Source: Caballeronia sp. SEWSISQ10-4 2 (GTDB lineage: Bacteria; Pseudomonadota; Gammaproteobacteria; Burkholderiales; Burkholderiaceae). From it: DNA of 64,000 nucleotides. Each line of letters opens with the position of its first letter. The stretch's first letter is position 1. This document shows positions 16,517 through 25,611 of this stretch, one piece after another. Below the pieces are notes generated by a model. That model ran no database searches and was not told the DNA's origin. It saw only the letters and a list, made by a program, of their open reading frames with translations. Where the stretch lies: positions 1 through 64,000 of the forward strand of contig NZ_JALPRJ010000043.1 of NCBI RefSeq assembly GCF_030464885.1, written 5' to 3'. Position numbers and translations under genes: made by a program.

Positions 16517-18025
16517 ATGATGGATACCGCAGTCGCCACGGCGGCGCTTTATCTTTTGCTCGACAACATCACCGTGCGTTTTCCCGGCGTGCTTGCGCTC
16601 GACTCTGTATCGCTTGGTGTGCGTACCGGTGAAGTTCACGGCCTGATGGGCGAGAACGGCGCGGGCAAATCGACTTTGCTGAAGGTGCTCTCGGGTGTCA
16701 ATTCAACGAGCGGCGGCAGCGTGTCGCTGGCCGGGATAGAACAGCAGTTCACGACAACCAAAGCGGCAATTGAAGCCGGCATCGCGATCATCTACCAGGA
16801 GTTGCATCTCGTGCCGGAGTTGACGGTGGCCGAGAACCTGATGCTCGGCGCGATGCCAAGCCGCTTTGGCGTGCTGGATGAAAAAGCACTGGTGAAGCGC
16901 GCGATCAGCGAGCTGGAGCGCCTGGGCGAAAAAATCGATCCGAACATGCAGGTCAAGCATCTTTCGATCGGGCAGCGCCAGATAATCGGGATCGGCAAGG
17001 CGTTGATGCGCAACGCGCGCGTGATTGCCTTCGATGAACCCACGAGTTCGCTGTCCTCGCGCGAGACGGAGCAGCTGTTCAAGATCATCCGCGCGCTCAG
17101 GGGCGAAGGGCGGGCGATCATCTATGTGACGCATCGGATGGACGAGGTGCATGCGCTCTGTGACCGCGTGACGGTGTTTCGCGATGGCCGGCGCATCGAG
17201 ACCTTCGAGGAAGTGGATGGACTCGAGCGCGACCGGTTGATCAGTTGCATGGTCGGGCGCTCGATCCATGACGTGTACGGATACCGCACGCGCGATATCG
17301 GCGATGTGCAGCTTGATGTACAGGGGCTGATGGGACCGGGTTTGTCGGAGCCGGCTTCGTTCAGCGTGCGCAAGGGCGAGATAGTCGGATTCTTCGGGCT
17401 CGTTGGCGCCGGTCGTTCCGAGTTGATGAAGCTGATCTACGGCGCGGTGAAACCGGTCTCAGGTCAGATCGTGCTCAAGGGTTCGAGGCGCAAGTTCAGG
17501 TCGCCACGCGATGCCGTGCGCGCAGGCGTGGCGCTGTGCCCGGAGGACCGCAAGCAAGAGGGCATTGTCGCGATTGCTTCCGTGTCCGATAACCTCAACA
17601 TGAGTTGCCGGCGTCATTTCAGTCCGTTCAACGTACTGAACAGCCGCAAGGAAGCCGCCACCACGACCGACTACATCACAAAGCTTGCCATCAAGACACG
17701 CAACGGCAACACGCCTATCGGCACGCTTTCCGGCGGCAATCAGCAGAAGGTCATTCTTTCGCGCTGGCTGGCGGAAGACATCGATGTGTTTTTGATGGAC
17801 GAGCCTACACGCGGTATCGATGTCGGCGCGCGCAGCGAGATATACGGTTTGTTATATGGACTCGCGGAAGCCGGGCGAACAGTCATCGTGGTGTCGAGCG
17901 ATCTGGCCGAAGTGATCGGCGTGGCGGATCGTGTGATGGTGATGCGCGAAGGCAAGATTGTCGGAAACTTGCCCAAGGCGCAGGTTACACCGGATCAACT
18001 GATCAAGCTCGCTCTACCGAACTGA
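16517..18025 (+). CDS. araG: L-arabinose ABC transporter ATP-binding protein
   Basis: A 502-residue duplicated ABC ATPase. The first cassette has Walker A GENGAGKST (residues 45-53), a signature-like LSIGQRQI and Walker B VIAFDEPTSSL. The second has a degenerate Walker A (GLVGAGRSE), signature LSGGNQQK and Walker B VFLMDEPTRGID. This two-cassette form with an inactive second P-loop is normal for monosaccharide importers (AraG, RbsA, MglA). GAGGAA lies eight bases before ATG 16517; the frame is open from 16403 but the extension overlaps araF and has no family match. It energises the AraH permease. Confidence 0.95.
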   Translation: MMDTAVATAALYLLLDNITVRFPGVLALDSVSLGVRTGEVHGLMGENGAGKSTLLKVLSGVNSTSGGSVSLAGIEQQFTTTKAAIEAGIAIIYQELHLVPELTVAENLMLGAMPSRFGVLDEKALVKRAISELERLGEKIDPNMQVKHLSIGQRQIIGIGKALMRNARVIAFDEPTSSLSSRETEQLFKIIRALRGEGRAIIYVTHRMDEVHALCDRVTVFRDGRRIETFEEVDGLERDRLISCMVGRSIHDVYGYRTRDIGDVQLDVQGLMGPGLSEPASFSVRKGEIVGFFGLVGAGRSELMKLIYGAVKPVSGQIVLKGSRRKFRSPRDAVRAGVALCPEDRKQEGIVAIASVSDNLNMSCRRHFSPFNVLNSRKEAATTTDYITKLAIKTRNGNTPIGTLSGGNQQKVILSRWLAEDIDVFLMDEPTRGIDVGARSEIYGLLYGLAEAGRTVIVVSSDLAEVIGVADRVMVMREGKIVGNLPKAQVTPDQLIKLALPN

Positions 18026-18176
18026 TATTACTAGTTGCGCGGGTCAACGCGCTGTGAACGAAAGAGATGCCATGCAAATAACTCCAGTCACCAATCAGTC
18101 GAACCCAGCGGAAAGTACCGGCGCTCGCGCCCGCGCTGCAAGGACATAGGACGTCATCAACAAGTCCGGCATCGTC

Positions 18177-19076
18177 ATGGTGTTCGTGATCTTGTTCGTG
18201 GCTCTATCCCTGACCGTGCCGGGTTTCGTCAGTTCGCGCAACATCCAGGGCCTGCTGCTTTCGGTCACGCTGATCGGCTCCATCTCCGTCACCATGATGT
18301 TCGTGCTTGCGCTCGGCGAGGTGGATTTGTCGGTGGCATCCATCGTGGCGTTCGCGGGCGTGGTGGCGTCCACGCTGATCACCGCGACGCATAGCGTCAC
18401 GCTCGGCATAGCGGGAGGCGTGCTGGCGGGCGGCGCGGTCGGGCTGGTGAACGGCGTGCTGATTGCGCGCTGGAAGATCAACTCGCTGATCGTCACGCTG
18501 GCGATGATGGAAGTCGTACGCGGGCTTGCCTATATCACGTCGAGCGGCGACGCCGTGATGATTTCCGAAGAGAGTTTCTTCGATCTCGGCGGTGGTTCGT
18601 TCCTTGGTATCTCGTACCCGATCTGGTCGAACATCATTGGCTTTGTGCTGTTTGGTTTTCTGCTGAAGAAGACAGTCTTCGGGAAGAACGTACTGGCCGT
18701 CGGCGGCAATAGCGAGGCGGCGTTGCTGGCGGGTTTGCCGGTCATGCGCATCAAGATTACGGTGTTCGTGCTCCAAGGGCTGGTGACCGGATTTGCGGGC
18801 GTGATGCTGGCATCGCGGATGAGCCTTGGCGATCCCAAGACATCGGTCGGGCTTGAGCTCGGGGTGATCTCCGCGTGCGTGCTGGGTGGCGTTTCGCTGA
18901 CCGGCGGCGTGGCCACCATTTCCGGCGTGCTGGTCGGGGTGTTGATCATGGGCTCGGTGCAGGACGCAATGAGCCTCATGAATGTGCCCACGTTCTATCA
19001 GTACCTGATTCGTGGCGGGATCCTGCTGTTAGCCGTTTTGTTCGATCAGTATCGCAGGAGCAAACGAGTCGCTTAA
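18177..19076 (+). CDS. araH: L-arabinose ABC transporter permease, 5' end interrupted by an amber codon
   Basis: The 299 residues from ATG 18177 match AraH permeases: SVTLIGSISVTMMFVLALGE, then DLSVASIVAFAGVVAS and GISYPIWSNIIGF, with eight to ten membrane segments. The natural start appears to be ATG 18072, in frame, giving a 25-residue cytoplasmic tail (MQITPVTNQSNPAESTG...) followed by TAG at 18147-18149. The codons after TAG read DVINKSGIV directly into the open frame, so one codon, most likely Trp TGG, has become amber. No good ribosome site precedes 18177. All membrane segments remain, so a re-initiated product could work at reduced level; otherwise the importer is dead. Confidence 0.85.
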   Translation: MVFVILFVALSLTVPGFVSSRNIQGLLLSVTLIGSISVTMMFVLALGEVDLSVASIVAFAGVVASTLITATHSVTLGIAGGVLAGGAVGLVNGVLIARWKINSLIVTLAMMEVVRGLAYITSSGDAVMISEESFFDLGGGSFLGISYPIWSNIIGFVLFGFLLKKTVFGKNVLAVGGNSEAALLAGLPVMRIKITVFVLQGLVTGFAGVMLASRMSLGDPKTSVGLELGVISACVLGGVSLTGGVATISGVLVGVLIMGSVQDAMSLMNVPTFYQYLIRGGILLLAVLFDQYRRSKRVA

Positions 19077-19092
19077 TAGGGTTAAAAGGGGT

Positions 19093-19129
19093 GCTCGCGT
19101 TGCCGGGAGAACCGCCCGGAAGCGCGAGC
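19093..19129. terminator. Hairpin between convergent araH and dehydrogenase genes
   Basis: GCTCGCG (19093) pairs with CGCGAGC (19123), and an inner CCGGG/CCCGG stem lies inside. It sits midway between the convergent stops and can serve both strands. Confidence 0.6.
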
Positions 19130-19134
19130 GAAAC

Positions 19135-20064
19135 TTACTCCTCAAACACCTCCACCTCGTGGCGCTTGCCAAGCAACAGTGCATCGGCAACATGTTGAAG
19201 CGGGCCGACATCCACGTCGCTGGCGTTAGTTGAAATCAAGTCGAAGAACCGATCGTAAAGACTCGGGTATTCCCGTTCCAGTCCAATGTCGATCATCTCT
19301 GCATCGATCTGCAAAAACTTCCCGCCTTGAGCCAAACGCAGAACGCCGTTGCGGGTGATTACCTCGATCTGCCACAACTCCACCGGACCATGCCGCCAGT
19401 CGAATTCGGCCCGGATCGGCGTACCAAGGGCATCGCTGAAATCAAGATTTGCGGCAATCGGGTTGTGCCTGTTCGCCGGAACAAACAACTCGGCCGATTT
19501 CAGAAAGAACGCGTGCGGCAGGATGCGCGTCATGATGGATAGCGCATTGATACCCGGATCGAATACGCCGAGCCCACCCGGCTGCCAGATCCAGTCCTGA
19601 CCAGGATGCCAGCGGCGAACATCTTCTTTCCATTGAACGTTAACCGCCGTGATCGCCTTGTCCGCGAGCCACGCACGCGCGGCTTCAACCCCCGGTGCAT
19701 GACGGGAATGCCAGGACGCAAACAAGGTGCATTGATTTTGCCGGGCCAGCCCGGCGAGCACGCCTACCTCGGTTACGCTCGCCCCCGGTGGTTTCTCCAG
19801 CATCACATGCTTGCCTGCCGCGAGCGCAGCGCGGGCCTGAGCGAAACGGACTTGCGGCGGCGCGCACAACGACACGGCTTGCAGCAGAGGCTCCGCCTTC
19901 AGCATGTCCTCGACATTCTGATAATTGTTGATCCCATCGATCCGCGCATTCCTGCTCGCACCAGCAATGAGTTTGAACCCGGGGTGACCGGCGATAGCGG
20001 GTAAATGCTGATCGCGAGCGATCTTGCCGACACCGGCAATCCCTATCGCAACTTGCTCTGTCAT
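19135..20064 (-). CDS. L-arabinose/D-galactose 1-dehydrogenase (Gfo/Idh/MocA family)
   Basis: A 309-residue NAD(P)-dependent oxidoreductase. The Rossmann motif is at the start (IGIAGVGKIARDQHLPAI) and the family EKP motif appears as HVMLEKPPGASVTEVG. WQPGGLGVFDPGINALSIMT carries the sugar-side residues. Length and these blocks match the Azospirillum-type L-arabinose 1-dehydrogenase, which oxidises L-arabinose or D-galactose to the lactone. ATG 20064 was chosen; the frame extends to 20112 into the preceding gene. It is the last gene of the minus-strand array, 16 bases after the dehydratase stop, and performs the first step for the dehydratase next to it. Confidence 0.85.
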   Translation of the reverse strand: MTEQVAIGIAGVGKIARDQHLPAIAGHPGFKLIAGASRNARIDGINNYQNVEDMLKAEPLLQAVSLCAPPQVRFAQARAALAAGKHVMLEKPPGASVTEVGVLAGLARQNQCTLFASWHSRHAPGVEAARAWLADKAITAVNVQWKEDVRRWHPGQDWIWQPGGLGVFDPGINALSIMTRILPHAFFLKSAELFVPANRHNPIAANLDFSDALGTPIRAEFDWRHGPVELWQIEVITRNGVLRLAQGGKFLQIDAEMIDIGLEREYPSLYDRFFDLISTNASDVDVGPLQHVADALLLGKRHEVEVFEE

Positions 20065-20080
20065 GGTTGGTTGGACCCTA

Positions 20081-21823
20081 TTAATGCGAATGTCGTGGCA
20101 CATCGGCGCCACGGCATCCTACGAGGAAATCAAAATCGCAGCCCTGATCGGCTTGCAGGACGTGATCGACATACAGCTTTCTATACCCGCTTGTGTCCGC
20201 AGTCGCAACTGTCTGCACTTCGGCCCAATTAGCGAGACGCTGGGTGAGTTCCGCGTCGCTGACATCGAGATGCAGCGTCCCGGCCAGGCAGTCCAGCTCA
20301 ATCCAGTCGCCTTCCTTCACGACCGCCAGCGGACCACCGGCACGTGCTTCGGGCGCGACGTGCAACACCACCGTGCCATATGCCGTGCCGCTCATGCGGG
20401 CGTCGGAGATCCGCACCATGTCGGTTACGCCTTGCGCCAGCAACTTTGGCGGCAAGCCCATGTTGCCCACTTCGGCCATGCCCGGATAACCCTTCGGTCC
20501 ACAGTTCTTCAGCACAAGAACAGAGTCCTTTGTCACGTCCAGTTCTGGATCGACGATGCGGGCTTTGTAGTCATCGAAGTTTTCAAACACGACCGCGCGG
20601 CCACGATGCTTGAGCAAGGCCGCTGTTGCCGCCGACGGTTTTACTACCGCGCCGTTCGGCGCGAGATTGCCTCGCACAATGCAGAGACCGCCATCCGGGA
20701 CGAGGGGCTTGTCGAGTGGACGGATGACTTCTTCATCGTAGATCGGCGCTTCTTTCGTGTTGTCCCATAGCGAATGGCCGTTAGCCGTCAGTGCGTCGGG
20801 ATGAGGCAGCAAGCCTGCTTCGCCCAAGCGCCGGATCACACCGGGCAAACCGCCCGCATAATAAAACTCCTCCATCAGGAAGCGCCCGGATGGCTGCAGA
20901 TCGACAAGCGTCGGCGTGCCGCGGCCAATGCGCGTCCAGTCATCGAGCTCCAGATTCACGCCGATACGCCCGGCAATCGCCTTCAAATGAATCGCTGCAT
21001 TCGTTGATCCGCCGATAGCCGCGTTCACGCGAATTGCGTTCTCGAAGGCTTCTTTCGTCAGGAGTTTCGAGAGCCGTACATCCTGTAACGCCATCTCCAC
21101 GATACGCATGCCCGACATATGCGCGAGCACGTAGCGCCTCGAATCCACAGCAGGAATCGCGGCGTTGTGCGGCAGCGTGACGCCAAGTGCTTCGGCCATG
21201 CAGGCCATCGTGGACGCCGTGCCCATGGTGTTGCATGTACCGGCCGAGCGCGACATGCCCGCTTCCGCCGACATGAATTCGTGTAGCGTGATCTTGCCCG
21301 CCTTCACCTGTTCGCTGAGCTGCCAGACGACCGTGCCCGAGCCGATATCGCGGCCATGATGCTTGCCGTTGAGCATCGGCCCGCCGCTTACCGCAATGGC
21401 CGGCACGTCGCAACTGGCTGCGCCCATCAACAAGGCAGGCGTGGTTTTATCGCAGCCGACGAGCAGCACGACGGCATCCACCGGGTTCCCCCGGATCGAT
21501 TCCTCGACGTCCATGCTCGCGAGATTGCGGGTAAACATTGCTGTGGGGCGTAGATTCGATTCGCCGTTGGAGAACACGGGGAATTCGACCGGGAATCCGC
21601 CTGCTTCGAACACACCGCGCTTCACGTGCTCGGCGAGCTTGCGGAAATGCGCATTGCACGGGGTGAGTTCGGACCACGTATTGCAGATGCCGATGATCGG
21701 CTTGCCCTGGAATTCGTGATCGGGGATGCCCTGGTTTTTCATCCAGCTTCGGTACATGAAACCGTTCTTGTCGGCAGCGCCGAACCATTGGGCTGAGCGC
21801 AGAGGGCGTTTTGCGTCGGACAT
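20081..21823 (-). CDS. L-arabonate dehydratase (IlvD/Edd family)
   Basis: A 580-residue IlvD/Edd dehydratase. Iron-sulfur ligands are visible in GICNTWSELTPCN, LLVGCDKTTPA and SAGTCNTMGTAST. The C-terminal domain carries VRISDARMSGTAYG, the catalytic-serine region of the family. The sugar-acid subgroup start (RSAQWFGAADKNGFMYRSWM) matches L-arabonate dehydratases, which convert L-arabonate to 2-keto-3-deoxy-arabonate; D-fuconate or D-galactonate are possible alternatives. AAGGA precedes ATG 21823. The dehydrogenase follows 16 bases after the stop. Lactonase, KDA dehydratase and ketoglutarate-semialdehyde dehydrogenase genes are not in this window. Confidence 0.88.
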   Translation of the reverse strand: MSDAKRPLRSAQWFGAADKNGFMYRSWMKNQGIPDHEFQGKPIIGICNTWSELTPCNAHFRKLAEHVKRGVFEAGGFPVEFPVFSNGESNLRPTAMFTRNLASMDVEESIRGNPVDAVVLLVGCDKTTPALLMGAASCDVPAIAVSGGPMLNGKHHGRDIGSGTVVWQLSEQVKAGKITLHEFMSAEAGMSRSAGTCNTMGTASTMACMAEALGVTLPHNAAIPAVDSRRYVLAHMSGMRIVEMALQDVRLSKLLTKEAFENAIRVNAAIGGSTNAAIHLKAIAGRIGVNLELDDWTRIGRGTPTLVDLQPSGRFLMEEFYYAGGLPGVIRRLGEAGLLPHPDALTANGHSLWDNTKEAPIYDEEVIRPLDKPLVPDGGLCIVRGNLAPNGAVVKPSAATAALLKHRGRAVVFENFDDYKARIVDPELDVTKDSVLVLKNCGPKGYPGMAEVGNMGLPPKLLAQGVTDMVRISDARMSGTAYGTVVLHVAPEARAGGPLAVVKEGDWIELDCLAGTLHLDVSDAELTQRLANWAEVQTVATADTSGYRKLYVDHVLQADQGCDFDFLVGCRGADVPRHSH

Positions 21824-21867
21824 CGATTTTTTCCTTAACCGTTTGCTATTTCAAGATTTCATACGTG

Positions 21868-21886
21868 CGAACGCGTCATGCGTTCG
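21868..21886. other. Intercistronic hairpin between yjfF and the dehydratase
   Basis: CGAACGC and its complement GCGTTCG enclose five bases within the 82-base gap between yjfF and the dehydratase. There is no T-run on the minus strand. It may protect or process the mRNA rather than terminate. Confidence 0.4.
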
Positions 21887-21905
21887 GGATCTTTTTGCGA
21901 TTGCG

Positions 21906-22997
21906 TCAACTCCGCGACCCCAGCGCAACGGGATCGGCTTTGTTCGCGGCGTCGGGTTGCTGTGCCGCATGCCGTCTTAGCTTCGAACTTGCTCGCTCAC
22001 CCGACGCTGTCCCATCCGACTTGCGCCGTGCCGCATGCCGTTCGATCAGGCGTTGCAACAAGCAGAACGCGCATAACAGGGCGCCAATCACAATGCGGGT
22101 CCACCACGAGCTCAGCGTGCCGTCGAAGGTGATGAGCGTCTGGATGGTGCCGAGAATGCCCACGCCGAAGACCGAGCCGATCACATAACCGACGCCGCCC
22201 GTGAGCAAGGTCCCGCCTATGACCGTGGCGGCGATTGCATCGAGTTCCATGCCCTGGCCCTGCAAGCCGTAGCCCGACAGCACGTACAGCGTGAACACCA
22301 CGCCGCCGAGCGCCGAGCAGAATCCGCTCAATGCATAGACGCCGACCTTGGTACGTGCCACCGGCAGCCCCATGAGCAACGCGGAGCGTTCGTTGCCGCC
22401 TACCGCGTAGACGTTGCGCCCGAAGCGCGTGAAGTGCGCGACGAAGATGGCGAGCAGAAGCGTCGCGATTGCGATCAGGCCGCCGGCCGTAATCGAGGCG
22501 CCGTGAATGTCGATATGGAAGCCTGACAGCGCGTGGAAGCTGGGATCGTTGATGGTGATGGACTGCGTCGTGATCAGGAAACACGCGCCGCGTGCGAGGA
22601 ACATGCCCGCCAGCGTGACAATGAACGGCTGCAGTTTAAAGAAGTGGATCAGCGCCCCCATTGCTGCGCCATACAGCGCGCCCAGCACGAGCACGAGCGG
22701 CACGATCACCCATATGGACCAATGCAGGTGCTCGGTGAATACGGCACAGAGAATGGTCGTCAAGGCGACGACCGAACCCACCGACAGGTCGATGCCGCCC
22801 GATACGATCACGAACGTCATGCCGATCGCGACGATCAGCAGGAAGGCGTTGTCGACGAGCAGGCCAAGCAGCACCTGCAGCGAGAAAAATCCGGTGTACA
22901 TCACCGAGCCGAAACCGAACAGCGCGAAGAACAAAACGATGGTGACGACAATCGGCAGCGTGCGCGGATCGACCAGGCGGTCGAGAAGGTTCCTCAT
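21906..22997 (-). CDS. yjfF: Galactofuranose-type ABC transporter permease
   Basis: A 363-residue inner-membrane permease of the RbsC/YjfF family. The conserved block GMTFVIVSGGIDLSVGS lies after the second or third membrane span and AVGGNERSALLMGLPVARTK is the coupling region. It ends with a hydrophilic tail of about 45 residues rich in Ala, Arg and Ser, longer than usual. It pairs with the ytfT permease, whose stop overlaps its start by four bases, and with ytfR. In E. coli the matching system imports galactofuranose. Here the operon continues with pentose oxidation genes, so arabinofuranose is an alternative substrate. Confidence 0.87.
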   Translation of the reverse strand: MRNLLDRLVDPRTLPIVVTIVLFFALFGFGSVMYTGFFSLQVLLGLLVDNAFLLIVAIGMTFVIVSGGIDLSVGSVVALTTILCAVFTEHLHWSIWVIVPLVLVLGALYGAAMGALIHFFKLQPFIVTLAGMFLARGACFLITTQSITINDPSFHALSGFHIDIHGASITAGGLIAIATLLLAIFVAHFTRFGRNVYAVGGNERSALLMGLPVARTKVGVYALSGFCSALGGVVFTLYVLSGYGLQGQGMELDAIAATVIGGTLLTGGVGYVIGSVFGVGILGTIQTLITFDGTLSSWWTRIVIGALLCAFCLLQRLIERHAARRKSDGTASGERASSKLRRHAAQQPDAANKADPVALGSRS

Positions 22998-24031
22998 TTT
23001 GCAGCCTCGGCAAGGGGCTTCTTCAGGGCGAAGGGGAAGGCGCGTTTCACTTGTCGCATGATTACCGTACGGGCGCTGGCGGACTGGATCACGCTCACCA
23101 CGAGCACCACGGCCGCTTTCACAACGAGCGTGGCTTCAGGCGGCACCCCGATGGAATAGGTGGTGTACGTCAGCGTCTGGATGATCAACGCGCCGAGCAC
23201 GGTGCCCGCAAGGCTGAACCTGCCGCCGAGCAGCGACGTGCCGCCGAGTGTCACGGCGAGGATTGCATCGAGTTCGAGCAGCAGCCCGGCGTTGTTGCCA
23301 TCGGCACTGCGCACGTTGGAACTGATCAAGATACCTGCTATGGCCGCGGTTAAACCGGAGAAGGTATAGACACCGAACACAATCGCACTCGAGCGCAAGC
23401 CGACCAGTTTTGTTGCTATGGGATTGATGCCGATCGCGCGGATGAACATCCCGAGCGCTGTGCGATTCATAAGCAGCGCGGTCACTGCAATAGCGCCGGC
23501 CGCGACCCAGACGGAACACGGCATGCGGGCCAGATAACCGCCGCCGACCACAAGATATCCCGGCGCGCCGATGGGGATGATCTGGCCGCCCGTAAGCAAC
23601 TGTGCGACGCCGCGGCCGGCCACCATCAGGATCAGCGTTGCGATGATCGGCTGCATGCCCACGAACGCCACCAGCACGCCATTCCACATGCCGGCGAGCA
23701 CGCCCACCGCAAGCGCGGCGGCGAGTGCTTCAGCGATATGCGCCGGATTGTCAGCCAGGATGCTGGCCGCCGCCGCGCCGGCAATCGCAACGACCGCGCC
23801 GACAGAGATATCAATGCCGCGTGTCGCGATCACCAGAGTCATGCCAAGCGAGACGAGCACGAGCGGGGCGGCACGATTGAGGATATCGATGGGCGCGCCG
23901 AACCAATGACCATCGAGCACAGAGATCGACAGGAAGTGTGCGTTCTGGCTCAGGTCGAGCAAGATCAGTAACACGAGCGTGAGGCACGGCCATACGAGAG
24001 GGTGCTGCAGTGCGGCCTTGATCCGGTTCAT
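22994..24031 (-). CDS. ytfT: Galactofuranose-type ABC transporter permease
   Basis: A 345-residue permease with about nine membrane spans. SLGMTLVIATRGIDISVGAV is the family signature and AIGINPIATKLVGLRSSAIV the ATPase-contact loop. FSLAGTVLGALIIQTLTYTT near the C-terminus is typical of the YtfT branch. It starts at ATG 24031, overlapping the ytfR stop, and its stop overlaps yjfF, so the three are translationally coupled. It forms the heterodimeric channel with YjfF. Confidence 0.87.
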   Translation of the reverse strand: MNRIKAALQHPLVWPCLTLVLLILLDLSQNAHFLSISVLDGHWFGAPIDILNRAAPLVLVSLGMTLVIATRGIDISVGAVVAIAGAAAASILADNPAHIAEALAAALAVGVLAGMWNGVLVAFVGMQPIIATLILMVAGRGVAQLLTGGQIIPIGAPGYLVVGGGYLARMPCSVWVAAGAIAVTALLMNRTALGMFIRAIGINPIATKLVGLRSSAIVFGVYTFSGLTAAIAGILISSNVRSADGNNAGLLLELDAILAVTLGGTSLLGGRFSLAGTVLGALIIQTLTYTTYSIGVPPEATLVVKAAVVLVVSVIQSASARTVIMRQVKRAFPFALKKPLAEAAK

Positions 24032-25542
24032 CGGCTGCCTCCCGCAATGAGTTTATAAACCTGATCCTCCGACGCCGCGTGTCCCTCGACCTCCGCCACC
24101 TTGCGACGGTCGCGCAGCACGGCAATCCTGTGACTCACGCGCACGACCTCGCTCACCTCCGACGAGATGAAGACAATGCCGAGCCCTTTCGCGCAGAGCG
24201 CCAGCACGCGATCCATGATTTCGAATTTCGCCGCGACGTCGATGCCGCGCGTCGGTTCGTCGAGGATCAGCATCTTCGGTTCGGTTGCAAGCCAGCGCGC
24301 CAGCAGGACTTTCTGCTGGTTTCCACCCGACAAAAGTCCGATGGGCTGTTCAGCATCGGGCGCCTTGATGCCGAGCTGCTGGATGTAGCTGTCCGCGATC
24401 TGGCGCTGTTTCGCTTTGCCGATAGTGCGCCACCAGCCGCGTCTCACCTGCAGCGCGAGGATGACGTTTTCGCGTATCGACAGATCCGCGACGATGCCCT
24501 CCTTCTTCCGGTCCTCCGGGCAATACCCTATGCCGCGACCCACCGCATCACGAGGAGAACGAAGCTTTACCGGCTTGCCGTCGATAGACATAACACCGGC
24601 ATCTGCGCGCTCGGCGCCGAACAGGAGCCGGGCGGTTTCGGTGCGGCCAGAACCGAGCAAACCTGCGAGTCCGAGAATCTGGCCCGGCTGAACGTCGATA
24701 TCGACGGGATTCATGAGGCCGCGCCGGCCGCTGCCACGCATCTCGAAGAAGGGCGGCACCGCGGCCTTGTGCGCGGGTGGCTCACCGGCCGCGCGCTTCA
24801 GGCGCTCGGTCATCCGTTCGTGGCCCACCATCTTTGAAACAAGTAATTCCACCGGCAAATCGCAGGCGAGATATTCGCCTTCACGTTCACCATTGCGCAT
24901 GACCGTGATGCGATCCGACACCGCGTAGGTCTGCTCGAGAAAATGCGTGACGAACAGGATCGCGATGCCCGATTGTTTAAGCTTGCGCAGGACGTCGAAG
25001 AGCCTTGCGACTTCGCCATCATCCAGGCTCGAGGTCGGTTCATCGAGTATCAGGACACGTGCGTCCACCGAGACCGCGCGCGCGATCGCCACCATCTGTT
25101 GCACGGCGATGGGATACGTATCGAGCGATTTGGTCACATCCAGGAAGACGTTCAGGTCGGCAAGCGCCGCTTCGGCCCGCGCATGAATGTTCTTCCAGTC
25201 GATAGCGCCACGCCGTTTCGGCTGCCGTCCGGCGAACACGTTTTCAGCGACGGACAGATTCGGGCACAGGTTCACTTCCTGATAAAGCGTCCGGATGCCG
25301 GCCGCTTCCGCGTTGAGCGGCGCAGCGAAGTTGACGACTTCACCGCCTAGCCGTATCTCGCCGGCATCGTGTGTATGTACGCCGGTGAGCACGTTGATGA
25401 GCGTCGATTTACCGGCGCCGTTCTGACCCATCAGCGTATGGATCTCGCCGGGAAACAAGCGGAAATCAACGTTCTGCAACGCCTTTACGCCGGGGAATGA
25501 CTTGGAGATGCCGATGGTTTCAAGAATGGGCGAGCCGGTCAT
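24028..25542 (-). CDS. ytfR: Galactofuranose-type ABC transporter ATP-binding protein
   Basis: A 504-residue double ABC ATPase. First cassette: GQNGAGKST, then PIAVQQMVAIARAVSVDARV and LILDEPTSSLD. Second cassette: degenerate P-loop GLLGSGRTET, signature LSGGNQQKVLLARWL and LILDEPTRGID. The start FPGVKALQNVDFRLFPGEIH is normal for the monosaccharide group. It begins 69 bases after the ytfQ stop, with a strong hairpin in that gap, and overlaps ytfT by four bases. It energises the YtfT/YjfF permease pair. Confidence 0.9.
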   Translation of the reverse strand: MTGSPILETIGISKSFPGVKALQNVDFRLFPGEIHTLMGQNGAGKSTLINVLTGVHTHDAGEIRLGGEVVNFAAPLNAEAAGIRTLYQEVNLCPNLSVAENVFAGRQPKRRGAIDWKNIHARAEAALADLNVFLDVTKSLDTYPIAVQQMVAIARAVSVDARVLILDEPTSSLDDGEVARLFDVLRKLKQSGIAILFVTHFLEQTYAVSDRITVMRNGEREGEYLACDLPVELLVSKMVGHERMTERLKRAAGEPPAHKAAVPPFFEMRGSGRRGLMNPVDIDVQPGQILGLAGLLGSGRTETARLLFGAERADAGVMSIDGKPVKLRSPRDAVGRGIGYCPEDRKKEGIVADLSIRENVILALQVRRGWWRTIGKAKQRQIADSYIQQLGIKAPDAEQPIGLLSGGNQQKVLLARWLATEPKMLILDEPTRGIDVAAKFEIMDRVLALCAKGLGIVFISSEVSEVVRVSHRIAVLRDRRKVAEVEGHAASEDQVYKLIAGGSR

Positions 25543-25569
25543 GAGCGAGGCCGAAGAAGGAGGTTGGAA

Positions 25570-25601
25570 GTCCGCCGCCGCACTTTTCAGCGGCGGCGGA
25601 C
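25570..25601 (-). other. Strong intercistronic hairpin between ytfQ and ytfR
   Basis: A perfect 12-bp GC stem (GTCCGCCGCCGC and its complement) with an eight-base loop lies ten bases after the ytfQ stop. No T-run follows on the minus strand. Such hairpins often protect the upstream mRNA, so that the binding protein is made in excess over the membrane subunits. Confidence 0.65.
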
Positions 25602-25611
25602 TCGCGGCAAC

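Noticed and set aside
15385..16539. 384-codon open frame opposite araF
   Set aside because: It is the shadow of araF in GC-rich DNA; it is arginine and histidine rich with no family signature.
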